Shown here: piece after piece, positions 35,812 through 43,701 of the stretch
How the letters are laid out: each line of letters begins with the position of its first letter
Numbering within the stretch: position 1 is the stretch's first letter
Source: Lagierella sp.
GTDB lineage: Bacteria; Bacillota; Clostridia; Tissierellales; Peptoniphilaceae
Length of the DNA stretch: 64,000 bases
NCBI RefSeq assembly: GCF_029983815.1
Contig: NZ_JASBYU010000010.1
Coordinates: 1-64,000, forward strand
Direction of reading: 5' to 3'
Program-made: the position numbers and the translations under genes
Notes under the pieces: model-generated
Told to the model about the DNA's origin: nothing
The model's input: only the letters and a program-made list of their open reading frames with translations
Database searches by the model: none

Positions 35812-36330
35812 TTGAAGGATATACTTGTAGTTGTTGACATGCAAAATGATTTTGTAATTGGAAGTCTTGGAACTAAAGAGGCAAAGGCGATCTTACCAAG
35901 GGTGGTAGAAAAGATAGAGGGTTTTGATGGAGAAATCTACTTTACAAGGGATACCCACGAAGAAGACTATTTAAATACACAGGAAGGAAAAGTGCTTCCA
36001 GTGAAACATTGTATTAAAGGAACAGAGGGCTGGGAACTTCATCCAGAAATACAGAAGTATGCAAAGGAAAATATAATCGACAAAGTGACCTTTGGGTCAA
36101 AAGAACTGGCAGAAAAGATAGAAGAAGTACATGGGAAGGAGAAGATAGACTCTATTACATTGGTTGGACTATGTACGGATATATGTGTGATTTCAAATGC
36201 CCTAATACTAAAGGCCTTTATACCGGAAGTAAAGATCATCGTTGATGAAAATTGTTGTGCTGGTGTGAGTCCTGAAAGTCACGAAAGGGCCTTAGAGTCC
36301 ATGAAAGCCTGCCAAATATTTGTAGAATAG
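35812..36330 (+). CDS. Isochorismatase-family cysteine hydrolase (nicotinamidase-like)
   Basis: A 172-aa hydrolase starting at TTG 35812, chosen because AGGAGG lies just upstream and the N-terminal strand LKDILVVVDMQNDF is then complete. The catalytic triad is visible: Asp in VVDMQNDF, Lys in the region of IIDKVTFGS, and Cys in LVGLCTDICVISNAL. The shortness and the VKHCIKGTEGW segment resemble nicotinamidase-like members, which release ammonia from nicotinamide, but the substrate is unproven. It has its own short unit between proC and a block of hairpin repeats. Confidence 0.8.
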   Translation: MKDILVVVDMQNDFVIGSLGTKEAKAILPRVVEKIEGFDGEIYFTRDTHEEDYLNTQEGKVLPVKHCIKGTEGWELHPEIQKYAKENIIDKVTFGSKELAEKIEEVHGKEKIDSITLVGLCTDICVISNALILKAFIPEVKIIVDENCCAGVSPESHERALESMKACQIFVE

Positions 36331-36349
36331 TATTTTGGTATGACCCGTT

Positions 36350-36452
36350 AAAAACATTGTGCAAAAAAATATTTAAAAGAAACCCCTTGAAACTAGCTTA
36401 ATTAGAGGCTTTTCAAGGGGTTTTAAACTTAGTGGATGTTAAAGAAAATTTA
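36350..36452 (+). repeat. Dispersed hairpin repeat, copy A
   Basis: It begins AAAACATTGTGCAAAAAAAT, then a hairpin (ACCCCTTGAAA...TTTTCAAGGGGTTTT, about 36382-36424) and a tail AAACTTAGTGG. The hairpin with its T tract would end the hydrolase transcript. Related to copies at 36634 (same strand) and 31586 (opposite strand). Confidence 0.65.
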
Positions 36453-36633
36453 ACTCGGAAGATATTTAACATTAGAGAAAACAAATATATTTTTGTAGAG
36501 GATTATCATCTTTGACATGGAAAATGAGAAAAAAGCCTTTGAAACTAGGTAAATCCCATAAGTTAGAAGGTTTTGCCTAGACATTCTGTTGTTGTGTTAT
36601 GGCGAAAAAAATTAGATTTTCAATTCTTATTAC

Positions 36634-36736
36634 AAAACATTGTGCAAAAAAATTTTTATAAGATATCCTTTGGAATTGGCTTAATTCCAAGCTTTTTAAA
36701 GTGTTTTAAACTTAGTGGCTGTTAAATAAAATTTAA
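36634..36736 (+). repeat. Dispersed hairpin repeat, copy B
   Basis: The same order as copy A: AAAACATTGTGCAAAAAAAT, an imperfect hairpin (TTGGAATTGGCTTAATTCCAA) and AAACTTAGTGGCTGTTAAA. No gene lies directly before it. A third, weaker version of the hairpin core is visible near 36530-36580 between A and B. Confidence 0.6.
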
Positions 36737-37262
36737 TGGACATTTTCAAGTAAGTAGACCAAGGGAAATGATTTCCTATTTATTTTATATCTATTCTCTA
36801 TATTGCTATCAGGTGTCGATGGGTTAAACCACCACTTTTTACTCTCTATATTTTTTTACTTCACAACCGGTTCACCAGCTTATCAAAAATAAGTTCTAGA
36901 AAAATAAAAATTAATTTCAAGAAAAAGAATACTTTTTGATTCACAGAAAATAAATATCAATTAATAAATATTCAATTAGCATGAAACGTTCCTCCTTTAT
37001 ATAATAGAAGACTTACCGATTGATAGTTTAATAATTAACGACAATGTTGGGAATATTTTAAATATTCATGCAATAAAGTTACCTATCTAACAAGTACAGA
37101 CTACTAAATGTTACTTCTACAATAATTTAAATTTTGTTGGACGTACAACTTGAACCAGGTCTCTTCTCGTGTGAAAATATAGTTGTAAGGAACAAGTACA
37201 ACAAATTATTAGAATATTCATGTGTATTCGTATAATTTCAAATATAGAAAAGAGGTGGCGAC
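36737..37262 (+). promoter_or_regulatory. AT-rich control region upstream of arcA with ArgR-like palindromes
   Basis: I see no gene here. A perfect palindrome, GAATATTTTAAATATTC (37051-37067), has the AT-rich form of ArgR/AhrC boxes. A second run, AGAATATTCATGTGTATTCG (37211-37230), ends directly at a TATAAT (37231-37236) that has no good -35, as expected for an activated promoter. Repeats of GTACAAC/GTTGTA near 37144-37202 may be further sites. The Crp/Fnr regulator encoded at 42521 is a second candidate for binding here. Confidence 0.4.
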
Positions 37263-38486
37263 TTGCATAGTATTTATGTACCTAATGAAATTGGAAAATT
37301 GAAAAAAGTATTATTACATCGTCCAGGTGAGGAATTGTTAAATATGACACCTAGCACCTTAGGAGATTTATTGTTTGATGACATACCCTTTCTAGAAAGG
37401 GCCCAGGAAGAACACGACGGTTTCGCAAACGTTCTCAAAAACGAGGGGGTTGAAGTCCTTTACATAGAGAGTTTAATCGCCGATATTCTAAAGGCGAAGC
37501 CAGAGGCTAGAGAGAAATTTATCGAACAAGTTTTAGAGGATTCACAAATTTCTTGTAAGTATAAAGAAGAGGCAGTTAGAGAGTATCTGAATGCAATTGA
37601 AGATTCAAAAAAGCTTGTGGATAAGGTGATTGCAGGAGTTAGATGTAGCGAGTTGGATTTAAAACAATCTGACTTTATCAAGTCCTACAATGGGAAAGGC
37701 TTCGAGATGGCTTTACTTCCTATGCCAAATCTCTACTTTACAAGGGACCCCTTTGCACACGCTGGAACTGGAGTCATCATCAATAGGATGAGGAATCTGG
37801 TTAGACAGAGGGAAACTGTCTTTGCAGATATTTTATTCAACTATAGCGATGAATATAAGGATGTGGACAAGCTTTATAGCAGATATGATGAGTTTTCCAT
37901 TGAAGGAGGGGATGTTTTAAATCTTAATGAAACTACTTTGGCAGTTGGTATTTCTCAAAGAACTGACCCAGAGGCCATTGAAAAACTGGCTCAAAACATC
38001 TTCTATAATTCAAGTAGTAAGATAGAAAAGATTTTAGCTATCGACATTCCAAAGATTAGAGCTTTTATGCATCTGGATACTGTCTTTACTCAAATCGACT
38101 ATGATAAGTTTACAGTGCACCCTGGTATTTTAAAGACTTTAAGGGTCTTCGAACTAACCAAGGGAAAGGGCAATGGCGACATAAAATCTGTTGAGATGTA
38201 TGACAACTTAGAACATATCCTAAGTAAGTATCTGGATAGGGATGTTGAACTTATCTACTGCGGTGGTGGAGACAAGTTGGTTTCTGAAAGGGAACAATGG
38301 AACGACGGTTCTAACACTCTATGTATTGCACCGGGAACGGTTGTAGTTTATGAAAGAAACACTGTGACAAATAAGATTCTTCGAGATAAGGGAATAAAGG
38401 TCTTAGAAATTAGAGACAGTGAACTATCTAGGGGACGTGGCGGCCCAAGGTGTATGAGCATGCCATTTGTCAGAGAAGATATTTAA
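37263..38486 (+). CDS. arcA: Arginine deiminase
   Basis: A 407-aa enzyme that hydrolyses arginine to citrulline and ammonia, the first step of the ADI energy pathway. It has the N-terminal EIGKLKKVLLHRPG, the substrate-binding FTRDPFAHAG and EGGDVLNL, HLDTVFTQID, and the catalytic Cys in the terminal RGGPRCMSMPF. It starts at TTG 37263 behind GAGGTGG. arcB follows 18 bases after its stop. No carbamate kinase (arcC) or ArcD antiporter is in the cluster. Confidence 0.97.
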   Translation: MHSIYVPNEIGKLKKVLLHRPGEELLNMTPSTLGDLLFDDIPFLERAQEEHDGFANVLKNEGVEVLYIESLIADILKAKPEAREKFIEQVLEDSQISCKYKEEAVREYLNAIEDSKKLVDKVIAGVRCSELDLKQSDFIKSYNGKGFEMALLPMPNLYFTRDPFAHAGTGVIINRMRNLVRQRETVFADILFNYSDEYKDVDKLYSRYDEFSIEGGDVLNLNETTLAVGISQRTDPEAIEKLAQNIFYNSSSKIEKILAIDIPKIRAFMHLDTVFTQIDYDKFTVHPGILKTLRVFELTKGKGNGDIKSVEMYDNLEHILSKYLDRDVELIYCGGGDKLVSEREQWNDGSNTLCIAPGTVVVYERNTVTNKILRDKGIKVLEIRDSELSRGRGGPRCMSMPFVREDI

Positions 38487-38504
38487 TAGATTTGGAGGGA
38501 ATTA

Positions 38505-39497
38505 ATGGGAGTTAATTTAAGAGGTAGAAGCTTTTTAAAGCTGTTAGATTATACAACGGATGAAATCAAATATTTGATGAGTCTGTCGGAGGACTTTAAG
38601 AACTTGAAACGTTCTGGCACTCCTCACAAGTACTTAGAGGGAAAAAACATTGTACTTCTATTTGAAAAGACTTCGACCAGAACCAGATGTTCCTTTGAAG
38701 TTGCTGGAAGGGACCTGGGTATGGGAGTGACCTACTTGGATCCTGGAAGTTCTCAAATGGGACATAAGGAAAGTATCAAGGACACTGCCCTTGTACTAGG
38801 TAGAATGTTTGATGGTATTGAGTATAGGGGATTTTCCCAAGATCTTGTGGAGGACTTGGCAAAGTACTCTGGAGTTCCCGTATGGAATGGTTTAACGGAT
38901 ATGTTTCATCCAACTCAAATGATTGCAGACTTCTTGACAGTTAAGGAAGAGTTTGGGGACTTAAAGGGACTAAAGTTTGTATATCTTGGAGATGCAAGAA
39001 ACAATGTTGCAAATTCTCTTATGATCTGTGCAGCTAAACTTGGTGTAAACTTTGTGGGATGTTGTCCAGAAAACTTAAAACCTGAAGAAGATCTTATTAA
39101 AAAGGCTAAAGAGCTAGCTTTGGAAAACGGATGTTCTATAGAATTTGAATCCGATGTTATGAAGGCTACAGAAGATGCACATGTTCTATATACGGATATA
39201 TGGGTTTCAATGGGTGAACCTGAGGAGATTTGGGAAGAGAGAATCAAGGAGTTAAAGGCTTACCAAGTAAATTCAAAGGTTATGGACAATGCTAGTGACG
39301 ATGCAATTTTCCTACATTGCTTGCCATCTTTCCACAACTTGGAAACCACAACTGCTGTAAAGGTAAATGAAAAGTTTAATATTCCAGAGATGGAAGTAAC
39401 TGATGAAGTGTTTGAATCCAGCAAGTCAAAGGTATTTGATCAGGCGGAAAATAGAATGCATACAATCAAAGCTGTTATGTATGCAACGTTGAAATAA
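38505..39497 (+). CDS. arcB: Ornithine carbamoyltransferase, catabolic
   Basis: A 330-aa enzyme that, in this context, splits citrulline with phosphate into ornithine and carbamoyl phosphate. The carbamoyl-phosphate motif STRTRCSFEV, the FHPTQMIADF segment and the HCLPSFH motif are present. It sits between arcA and the amidinotransferase gene. Ornithine released here would be available to the amidinotransferase, an unusual gene neighbour for an ADI cluster. Confidence 0.96.
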   Translation: MGVNLRGRSFLKLLDYTTDEIKYLMSLSEDFKNLKRSGTPHKYLEGKNIVLLFEKTSTRTRCSFEVAGRDLGMGVTYLDPGSSQMGHKESIKDTALVLGRMFDGIEYRGFSQDLVEDLAKYSGVPVWNGLTDMFHPTQMIADFLTVKEEFGDLKGLKFVYLGDARNNVANSLMICAAKLGVNFVGCCPENLKPEEDLIKKAKELALENGCSIEFESDVMKATEDAHVLYTDIWVSMGEPEEIWEERIKELKAYQVNSKVMDNASDDAIFLHCLPSFHNLETTTAVKVNEKFNIPEMEVTDEVFESSKSKVFDQAENRMHTIKAVMYATLK

Positions 39498-39575
39498 TAA
39501 ATTTTAGACAGGACTATAAATTAAAAGAAGAAGATAATTGCAAGGCAATTAAATTATAAAAATTAGGAGGAAAAA

Positions 39576-40733
39576 ATGAAAATAGTTAATTCATGGAATG
39601 ATTTTGACCCTTTAAAAAGAGTTATCGTAGGTAGAGCAGACAATTGTTGTATTTCACCTTCAGAACCTGCTTCTGAAGCTAAGGTGCCACTAGACAGTCC
39701 TATGAGAGGTATGACTGGTCCAAGACCACTTGATACTGTTGAAAAGGCAAATGCTCAACTGGACAATTTGGCAAAGGTATTGGAAGAACATGGTGTTACT
39801 GTAGATAGACCTGAACCGTTACAATTTAATCAAGCGGTTGTTACACCTTACTTTATGACTGGTTCTCAATTTGGTTGTATGCCACCTAGAGACGTATTAC
39901 TTACAATCGGTAGCGATATTATCTGTGCATCTATGTCCTTTAGATCTAGATTCTTTGAACATTATTGCTATCATGGAAATCTTCGTAAATATTTTGAAGA
40001 AGACCCAGAATTCAGATGGTTCTACGGACCAAGACCACAACTTAGCGACAAAAGTTATGACATGCACTACTGGGACGATGTAGACGGAGAACCTGTTACC
40101 GAAGAGATTTTACTTGAAAGAACTGCAAACCTAGAAATGGTTACTAAGGAACATGAAATCCTATTTGACGCGGCAGACGTGTTAAGACTTGGTAAAGACC
40201 TATTTGTTCAAAAGGGTTTAACTACTAACTGGAAGGCTATGGAATGGTTGAGAAGAATGTACCCAGGATTTAGAGTTCACTCACTAAACTTCCCTGGCGA
40301 CCCATACCCAATCCACATAGATGCGACATTTGTACCACTTAGACCTGGTCTAATCATCAACAACCCACATAGAAGATTACCTGAGGAACAAAGAAAGATA
40401 TTTGAAGCAAACGATTGGGAAATTGTAGATGCAGCAATGCCTGCACATAAGGAACCACCTGAACTATGCTACTCAAGTGTATGGCTATCAATGAACTGTT
40501 TAGTTCTTGACCACAACACAGTTATAGTAGAAGCTTCTGAAACTGCTCAATGTGAACAGATGGATAAGTTGGGTATGAACGTAATACCGGTTCCTTTTAG
40601 AGATGCATATCCATTTGGTGGAGGATTACACTGTGCTACAGCTGACGTTTACCGTGAAGGTGACTGTCAAGACTACTTCCCTAACCAAGTTGAAGATCCT
40701 ACTCTTATCACTTTTGAAGACAAAAGATGGTAA
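39576..40733 (+). CDS. Glycine amidinotransferase-like enzyme
   Basis: A 385-aa member of the amidinotransferase family that contains arginine:glycine amidinotransferase (AGAT), which moves the amidino group between arginine and an amine. All catalytic residues can be placed by motif: Asp198 in LFDAAD, His247 in YPIHIDATF and Cys353 in FGGGLHCATADV. The N-terminal RVIVGRADNCC and the central SFRSRFFEHY also match AGAT. The reaction is reversible in principle: guanidinoacetate plus ornithine gives arginine plus glycine. Its place directly after arcA-arcB and before a sodium symporter suggests it feeds arginine to ArcA rather than making guanidinoacetate. That direction, and the identity of the acceptor, are inference. 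Confidence 0.88.
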   Translation: MKIVNSWNDFDPLKRVIVGRADNCCISPSEPASEAKVPLDSPMRGMTGPRPLDTVEKANAQLDNLAKVLEEHGVTVDRPEPLQFNQAVVTPYFMTGSQFGCMPPRDVLLTIGSDIICASMSFRSRFFEHYCYHGNLRKYFEEDPEFRWFYGPRPQLSDKSYDMHYWDDVDGEPVTEEILLERTANLEMVTKEHEILFDAADVLRLGKDLFVQKGLTTNWKAMEWLRRMYPGFRVHSLNFPGDPYPIHIDATFVPLRPGLIINNPHRRLPEEQRKIFEANDWEIVDAAMPAHKEPPELCYSSVWLSMNCLVLDHNTVIVEASETAQCEQMDKLGMNVIPVPFRDAYPFGGGLHCATADVYREGDCQDYFPNQVEDPTLITFEDKRW

Positions 40734-40746
40734 TTGAATAGTTAAT

Positions 40747-40819
40747 AGTAAAGCTGTTACAAAGGATGTAACGGCTTTACTTTAACACCTTAAGGGTATA
40801 GATGATGAATTGTAACAGC
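40747..40819 (+). promoter_or_regulatory. Terminator with a competing pairing (attenuator-like) ahead of the symporter
   Basis: AGTAAAGCTGTTAC (40747-40760) and GTAACGGCTTTACT (40768-40781) form a 14-bp hairpin followed by TT. Part of the first arm, GCTGTTACAA (40753-40762), is also exactly complementary to TTGTAACAGC (40810-40819), which lies just before the AGGAGG of the small accessory gene. The two pairings exclude each other, as in an attenuator. The T tract is weak and the ligand, if any, unknown. Confidence 0.5.
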
Positions 40820-40836
40820 CTTCAAAGGAGGTAATT

Positions 40837-40950
40837 ATGACAAATTCATGGGTTATGAATTGTTTTATAGTAGGTTGCGCAGTCCTTTTAGCATATCCTG
40901 CTATAGTATTCATATATAGAGAAAGTAAAGGAAAAGGACAAGGAAGGTAA
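40837..40950 (+). CDS. Symporter small accessory protein
   Basis: A 37-aa peptide with one membrane helix (about residues 8-27: CFIVGCAVLLAYPAIVFIY) and a basic tail (RESKGKGQGR). AAAGGAGG lies at ideal distance from its ATG, and the next gene, an SSS-family symporter, starts two bases after its stop. Tiny single-helix proteins of this kind are recognised companions of sodium:solute symporters. Confidence 0.75.
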   Translation: MTNSWVMNCFIVGCAVLLAYPAIVFIYRESKGKGQGR

Positions 40951-40952
40951 GC

Positions 40953-42458
40953 ATGGCTAATTGGATAGTATTTATCATAGCTTCCTGCGTTTTAATTGGG
41001 GTAGGTTACTTCTCAGGAAGGAAGATAGAACAAGATCAAGTAGAAGGAGAAGGATTTTTACTTGGAGCAAAGTCAATAGGACCTTTTATCGGTGCAGGAA
41101 CTTTAATGGCCACAGGCTATAGTGGATGGGGATTTATAGGTTCTCCAGGAACTGCCTATGCCTATGGAACCATAGAGTTATTTGCAAACTTCTTCTTTGC
41201 ACCTGCAATAACCTTTGGTACCCTATGGTTTGCAAACTATATGAGAAAAAACGCCGAGTCCATGGGAGGACTTACGGTACCTGAGTATCTTTCAAAGATA
41301 CATAGAGGAACTGAAGCTGAAAAGAGAAGAGTCCATCTATTGGCGGGATTTGCCACATTGCTATTTTTGACAGTGTATATAGTTGGTCAGATCAGAGCCG
41401 TTGGACTTGTGGCTTCTAAATGGCTTGGAATCTCTGAAAGTATAGCCGCTACCATATTGTTACTAGTTGTAATCATATTCACCATGCAAGGTGGACTGTT
41501 GGCTGTGGCCATAACAGACACCATCATGTGTATAGGAATGTTGATCTCTGCAGTAATTGTAGTGACTGTTATAAAGCAGGACATTTCCATAATGGAACTG
41601 ATAGATAAGCTAGGAGAGATAGACCCTAAAATTATCAATCCAACCAGTTCGGCGCCCTATGGACATAACAAATATCAAGTGTTTCTGGTATTCATATATG
41701 CGCTGTTATTTACCACAACATTGCCATATATGTCAGTAAGGTTTTTGTCATTAAAAGACGACCTGAAAGTTCATAAAATGGCCTTGTACATGGCACCTAT
41801 GGGACTAATACTAAGTTTCATACCAATAGTAGGACTTTATATGAGATACAAAAATCCTGGACTTGAAAACCCAGATGCGGCAATGCCAGTATTTCTGAAC
41901 ACCTACTTACATCCTGCAATAGGGGGAATCATAACCCTATTCATACTATTTGCAATGCTTTCCACCATCAGTTCTGTATTGCAAACACAGGCATCAGCAC
42001 TTTCCCACGATATGTATGTGTCCATAAAGAAGAAGATGCATCCAAAGGGAGACAAGTTCAACAGATGGATGGTACTTGTAATTGCATTGGTTTCCTTGTG
42101 GCTAACCTTTGTGGCTCCTCAAGGAATGTTAAATCAAATAGCTTATATAGGTACAGGTGGACTAATAGCAATGTTCCTTGGACCTACAATAGTACAAATC
42201 TTCATTAAAGGTAATGCCAAAACCTGCTTTATATCCATGTTGGCAGGGCTTATTACAAATGTAGTGCTAGTATTAGGAGTTCAAACAGGATGGGTGGAAG
42301 CGCCAATCCTAGGAGGACTTGCTTCAGCGGTAGTATATGCAGTAATGGGCTATGTAACAAATGGATATAAGAGAATACCGGAAGGGTACTATAAAAAGAA
42401 AGAACAAGAAGAAGAATTAGTATATAATCAAAAAGAAAATCTGAGTGTTAATAGTTAA
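40953..42458 (+). CDS. Sodium:solute symporter (SSS family)
   Basis: A 501-aa membrane carrier with about 13 helices and SSS-family hallmarks: GVGYFSGRKI, the GAGTLMATGYSGWGFIGSPG region in helix 2, the AESMGGLTVPEYLSKIHRG cytoplasmic loop, and FAMLSTISSVLQTQASALSHD late in the protein. The family uses sodium to import sugars, amino acids, pantothenate, proline or other small solutes; the substrate here is unknown. It follows the amidinotransferase and its own small accessory gene. A guanidino compound is a reasonable guess from context. It ends at a strong two-way terminator. Confidence 0.88.
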   Translation: MANWIVFIIASCVLIGVGYFSGRKIEQDQVEGEGFLLGAKSIGPFIGAGTLMATGYSGWGFIGSPGTAYAYGTIELFANFFFAPAITFGTLWFANYMRKNAESMGGLTVPEYLSKIHRGTEAEKRRVHLLAGFATLLFLTVYIVGQIRAVGLVASKWLGISESIAATILLLVVIIFTMQGGLLAVAITDTIMCIGMLISAVIVVTVIKQDISIMELIDKLGEIDPKIINPTSSAPYGHNKYQVFLVFIYALLFTTTLPYMSVRFLSLKDDLKVHKMALYMAPMGLILSFIPIVGLYMRYKNPGLENPDAAMPVFLNTYLHPAIGGIITLFILFAMLSTISSVLQTQASALSHDMYVSIKKKMHPKGDKFNRWMVLVIALVSLWLTFVAPQGMLNQIAYIGTGGLIAMFLGPTIVQIFIKGNAKTCFISMLAGLITNVVLVLGVQTGWVEAPILGGLASAVVYAVMGYVTNGYKRIPEGYYKKKEQEEELVYNQKENLSVNS

Positions 42459-42473
42459 AAAGAAATAAGTTAA

Positions 42474-42517
42474 AAACAATCAAGCCCTTAGTTATCCATA
42501 GCTTGATTGTTTTTTTA
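42474..42517. terminator. Bidirectional terminator between the symporter and crp/fnr genes
   Basis: AAACAATCAAGC (42474-42485) pairs with GCTTGATTGTTT (42501-42512), with T tracts on both strands. Confidence 0.9.
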
Positions 42518-42520
42518 TGC

Positions 42521-43168
42521 CTAAATTAAATCCTCTAAAAGATCTGGTCTTAGAACCTTTATCTTTATTCCCTTAACCTGGATTAGTCCCTGACTTTCCA
42601 TTAGTTTCAGTTCCGTATTTAAACAAGACCTGTTAACCTGCAAGATATCAGAGAGCATCTCCTGGGTTTTAGGAAGTTTTAAAGAATCGATTTCATCTAT
42701 ATGAAGAAGCCAATATGCAATCCTCTGACTTATCTTATGATACTGAGTAGAACGAAGGACAAACTTATTAAAACAAGTGTATTCAGCTACAAAGGTCAAA
42801 ATATTGTTCATCAGAACAGGGTCCTTGTCAATAATAGGCTTTAACTCCTTAAAGGGAACAAAGTAAACCTCAGAACGTTTAACAGCATAGACGTCGTAGG
42901 GAAAGTGAGTGTACTTTCCATAATGAAGATAAAAAGGAAAAGCATCCCCTTCATTATAATAAGAAGAAACAATCTCCTTGCCATCAATCATATACTCAGT
43001 AGTCTTTAAACATCCTCGTTTAATCAACAGTACATACTTTAGAATCTCACCATTTCTAACGGAAATTCTCCTTGCACCGTAATGGTAAATTCGCGGATTG
43101 ATATCCAAAATGGCCTGTTTACTCTCTTCTGAAATGCCTTCAAAAATTTTAAAATCCAGTAAATTCAT
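42521..43168 (-). CDS. Crp/Fnr-family transcriptional regulator
   Basis: A 215-aa regulator: an N-terminal cyclic-nucleotide-type beta barrel (about 1-115, with YVLLIKRGCLKTTEYMIDGKE and YYNEGDAFPF), a dimer helix, and a C-terminal winged helix with LPKTQEMLSDILQVNRSCL as the DNA-reading part. There is no Cys cluster of the Fnr oxygen-sensing type in the N-terminus. It converges with the symporter gene. Crp/Fnr proteins (ArcR/ArgR-like) commonly control ADI operons in Firmicutes, so this is the likely local regulator. Confidence 0.8.
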   Translation of the reverse strand: MNLLDFKIFEGISEESKQAILDINPRIYHYGARRISVRNGEILKYVLLIKRGCLKTTEYMIDGKEIVSSYYNEGDAFPFYLHYGKYTHFPYDVYAVKRSEVYFVPFKELKPIIDKDPVLMNNILTFVAEYTCFNKFVLRSTQYHKISQRIAYWLLHIDEIDSLKLPKTQEMLSDILQVNRSCLNTELKLMESQGLIQVKGIKIKVLRPDLLEDLI

Positions 43169-43701
43169 AAACTCCTCCTTTCTTTGTAAAGATGAGAAAT
43201 TACCTATAACTATTATAACAAAGGATTTCCCATGGGTAAAACTTCACTATAAAGTAGTAATAAAGTATGACAAATGAAAGATTAGAAAAAGTATTGGTAC
43301 TGGGGTTGTGAGTTGATGTTAAGTTGTTGTAGAATCGATATAGAACATAAAGAAGGATTAACAAATAACAAATAGAAATTAAATCATAGACAGCCAAAAA
43401 GACAATACATCAGATAAAAAGACATAAGCCTAGGAGTTTCTAGGCTTATAGTAGTCTAGTTATCAATAAAGTTGTTTTTATTGGTCCATGGTCCAGTATA
43501 GGGCTTTGTCCTTTAGTGTTTCAAATCTGTAAGATTTGGATTAAAAATGTTCGCTTGTATATGATGTGTTTATCAATGGGTACTAATAAATAGAAGAAAA
43601 GGTTATTATTGATTCGTTTAAAATTATTATTGATATTGTTTTTAAAGATTAATAAAAAAATGATAAATAGTAGATATCTAAAAAGTGGTAGGAGGATTTT
43701 A
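43169..43701. other. Intergenic region with a 10-bp hairpin
   Basis: No gene recognised. ATAAGCCTAG (43424-43433) and CTAGGCTTAT (43440-43449) are a perfect stem with a 6-base loop but no T tract. The AT-rich remainder presumably holds promoters for the divergent genes on each side. A TAGGAGG site at the right end serves the M20 gene. Confidence 0.5.

Noticed and set aside
36350..36736. Possible CRISPR array
   Set aside because: Only two long, imperfect repeats about 284 bases apart, each with an inner hairpin; no short regular repeat-spacer pattern and no cas genes.
40747..40819. Guanidine-type riboswitch before the symporter
   Set aside because: I looked for the paired ACGR loops of the guanidine-II class and for long ykkC-like structure; the visible loop does not fit. 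Only competing stems can be supported.
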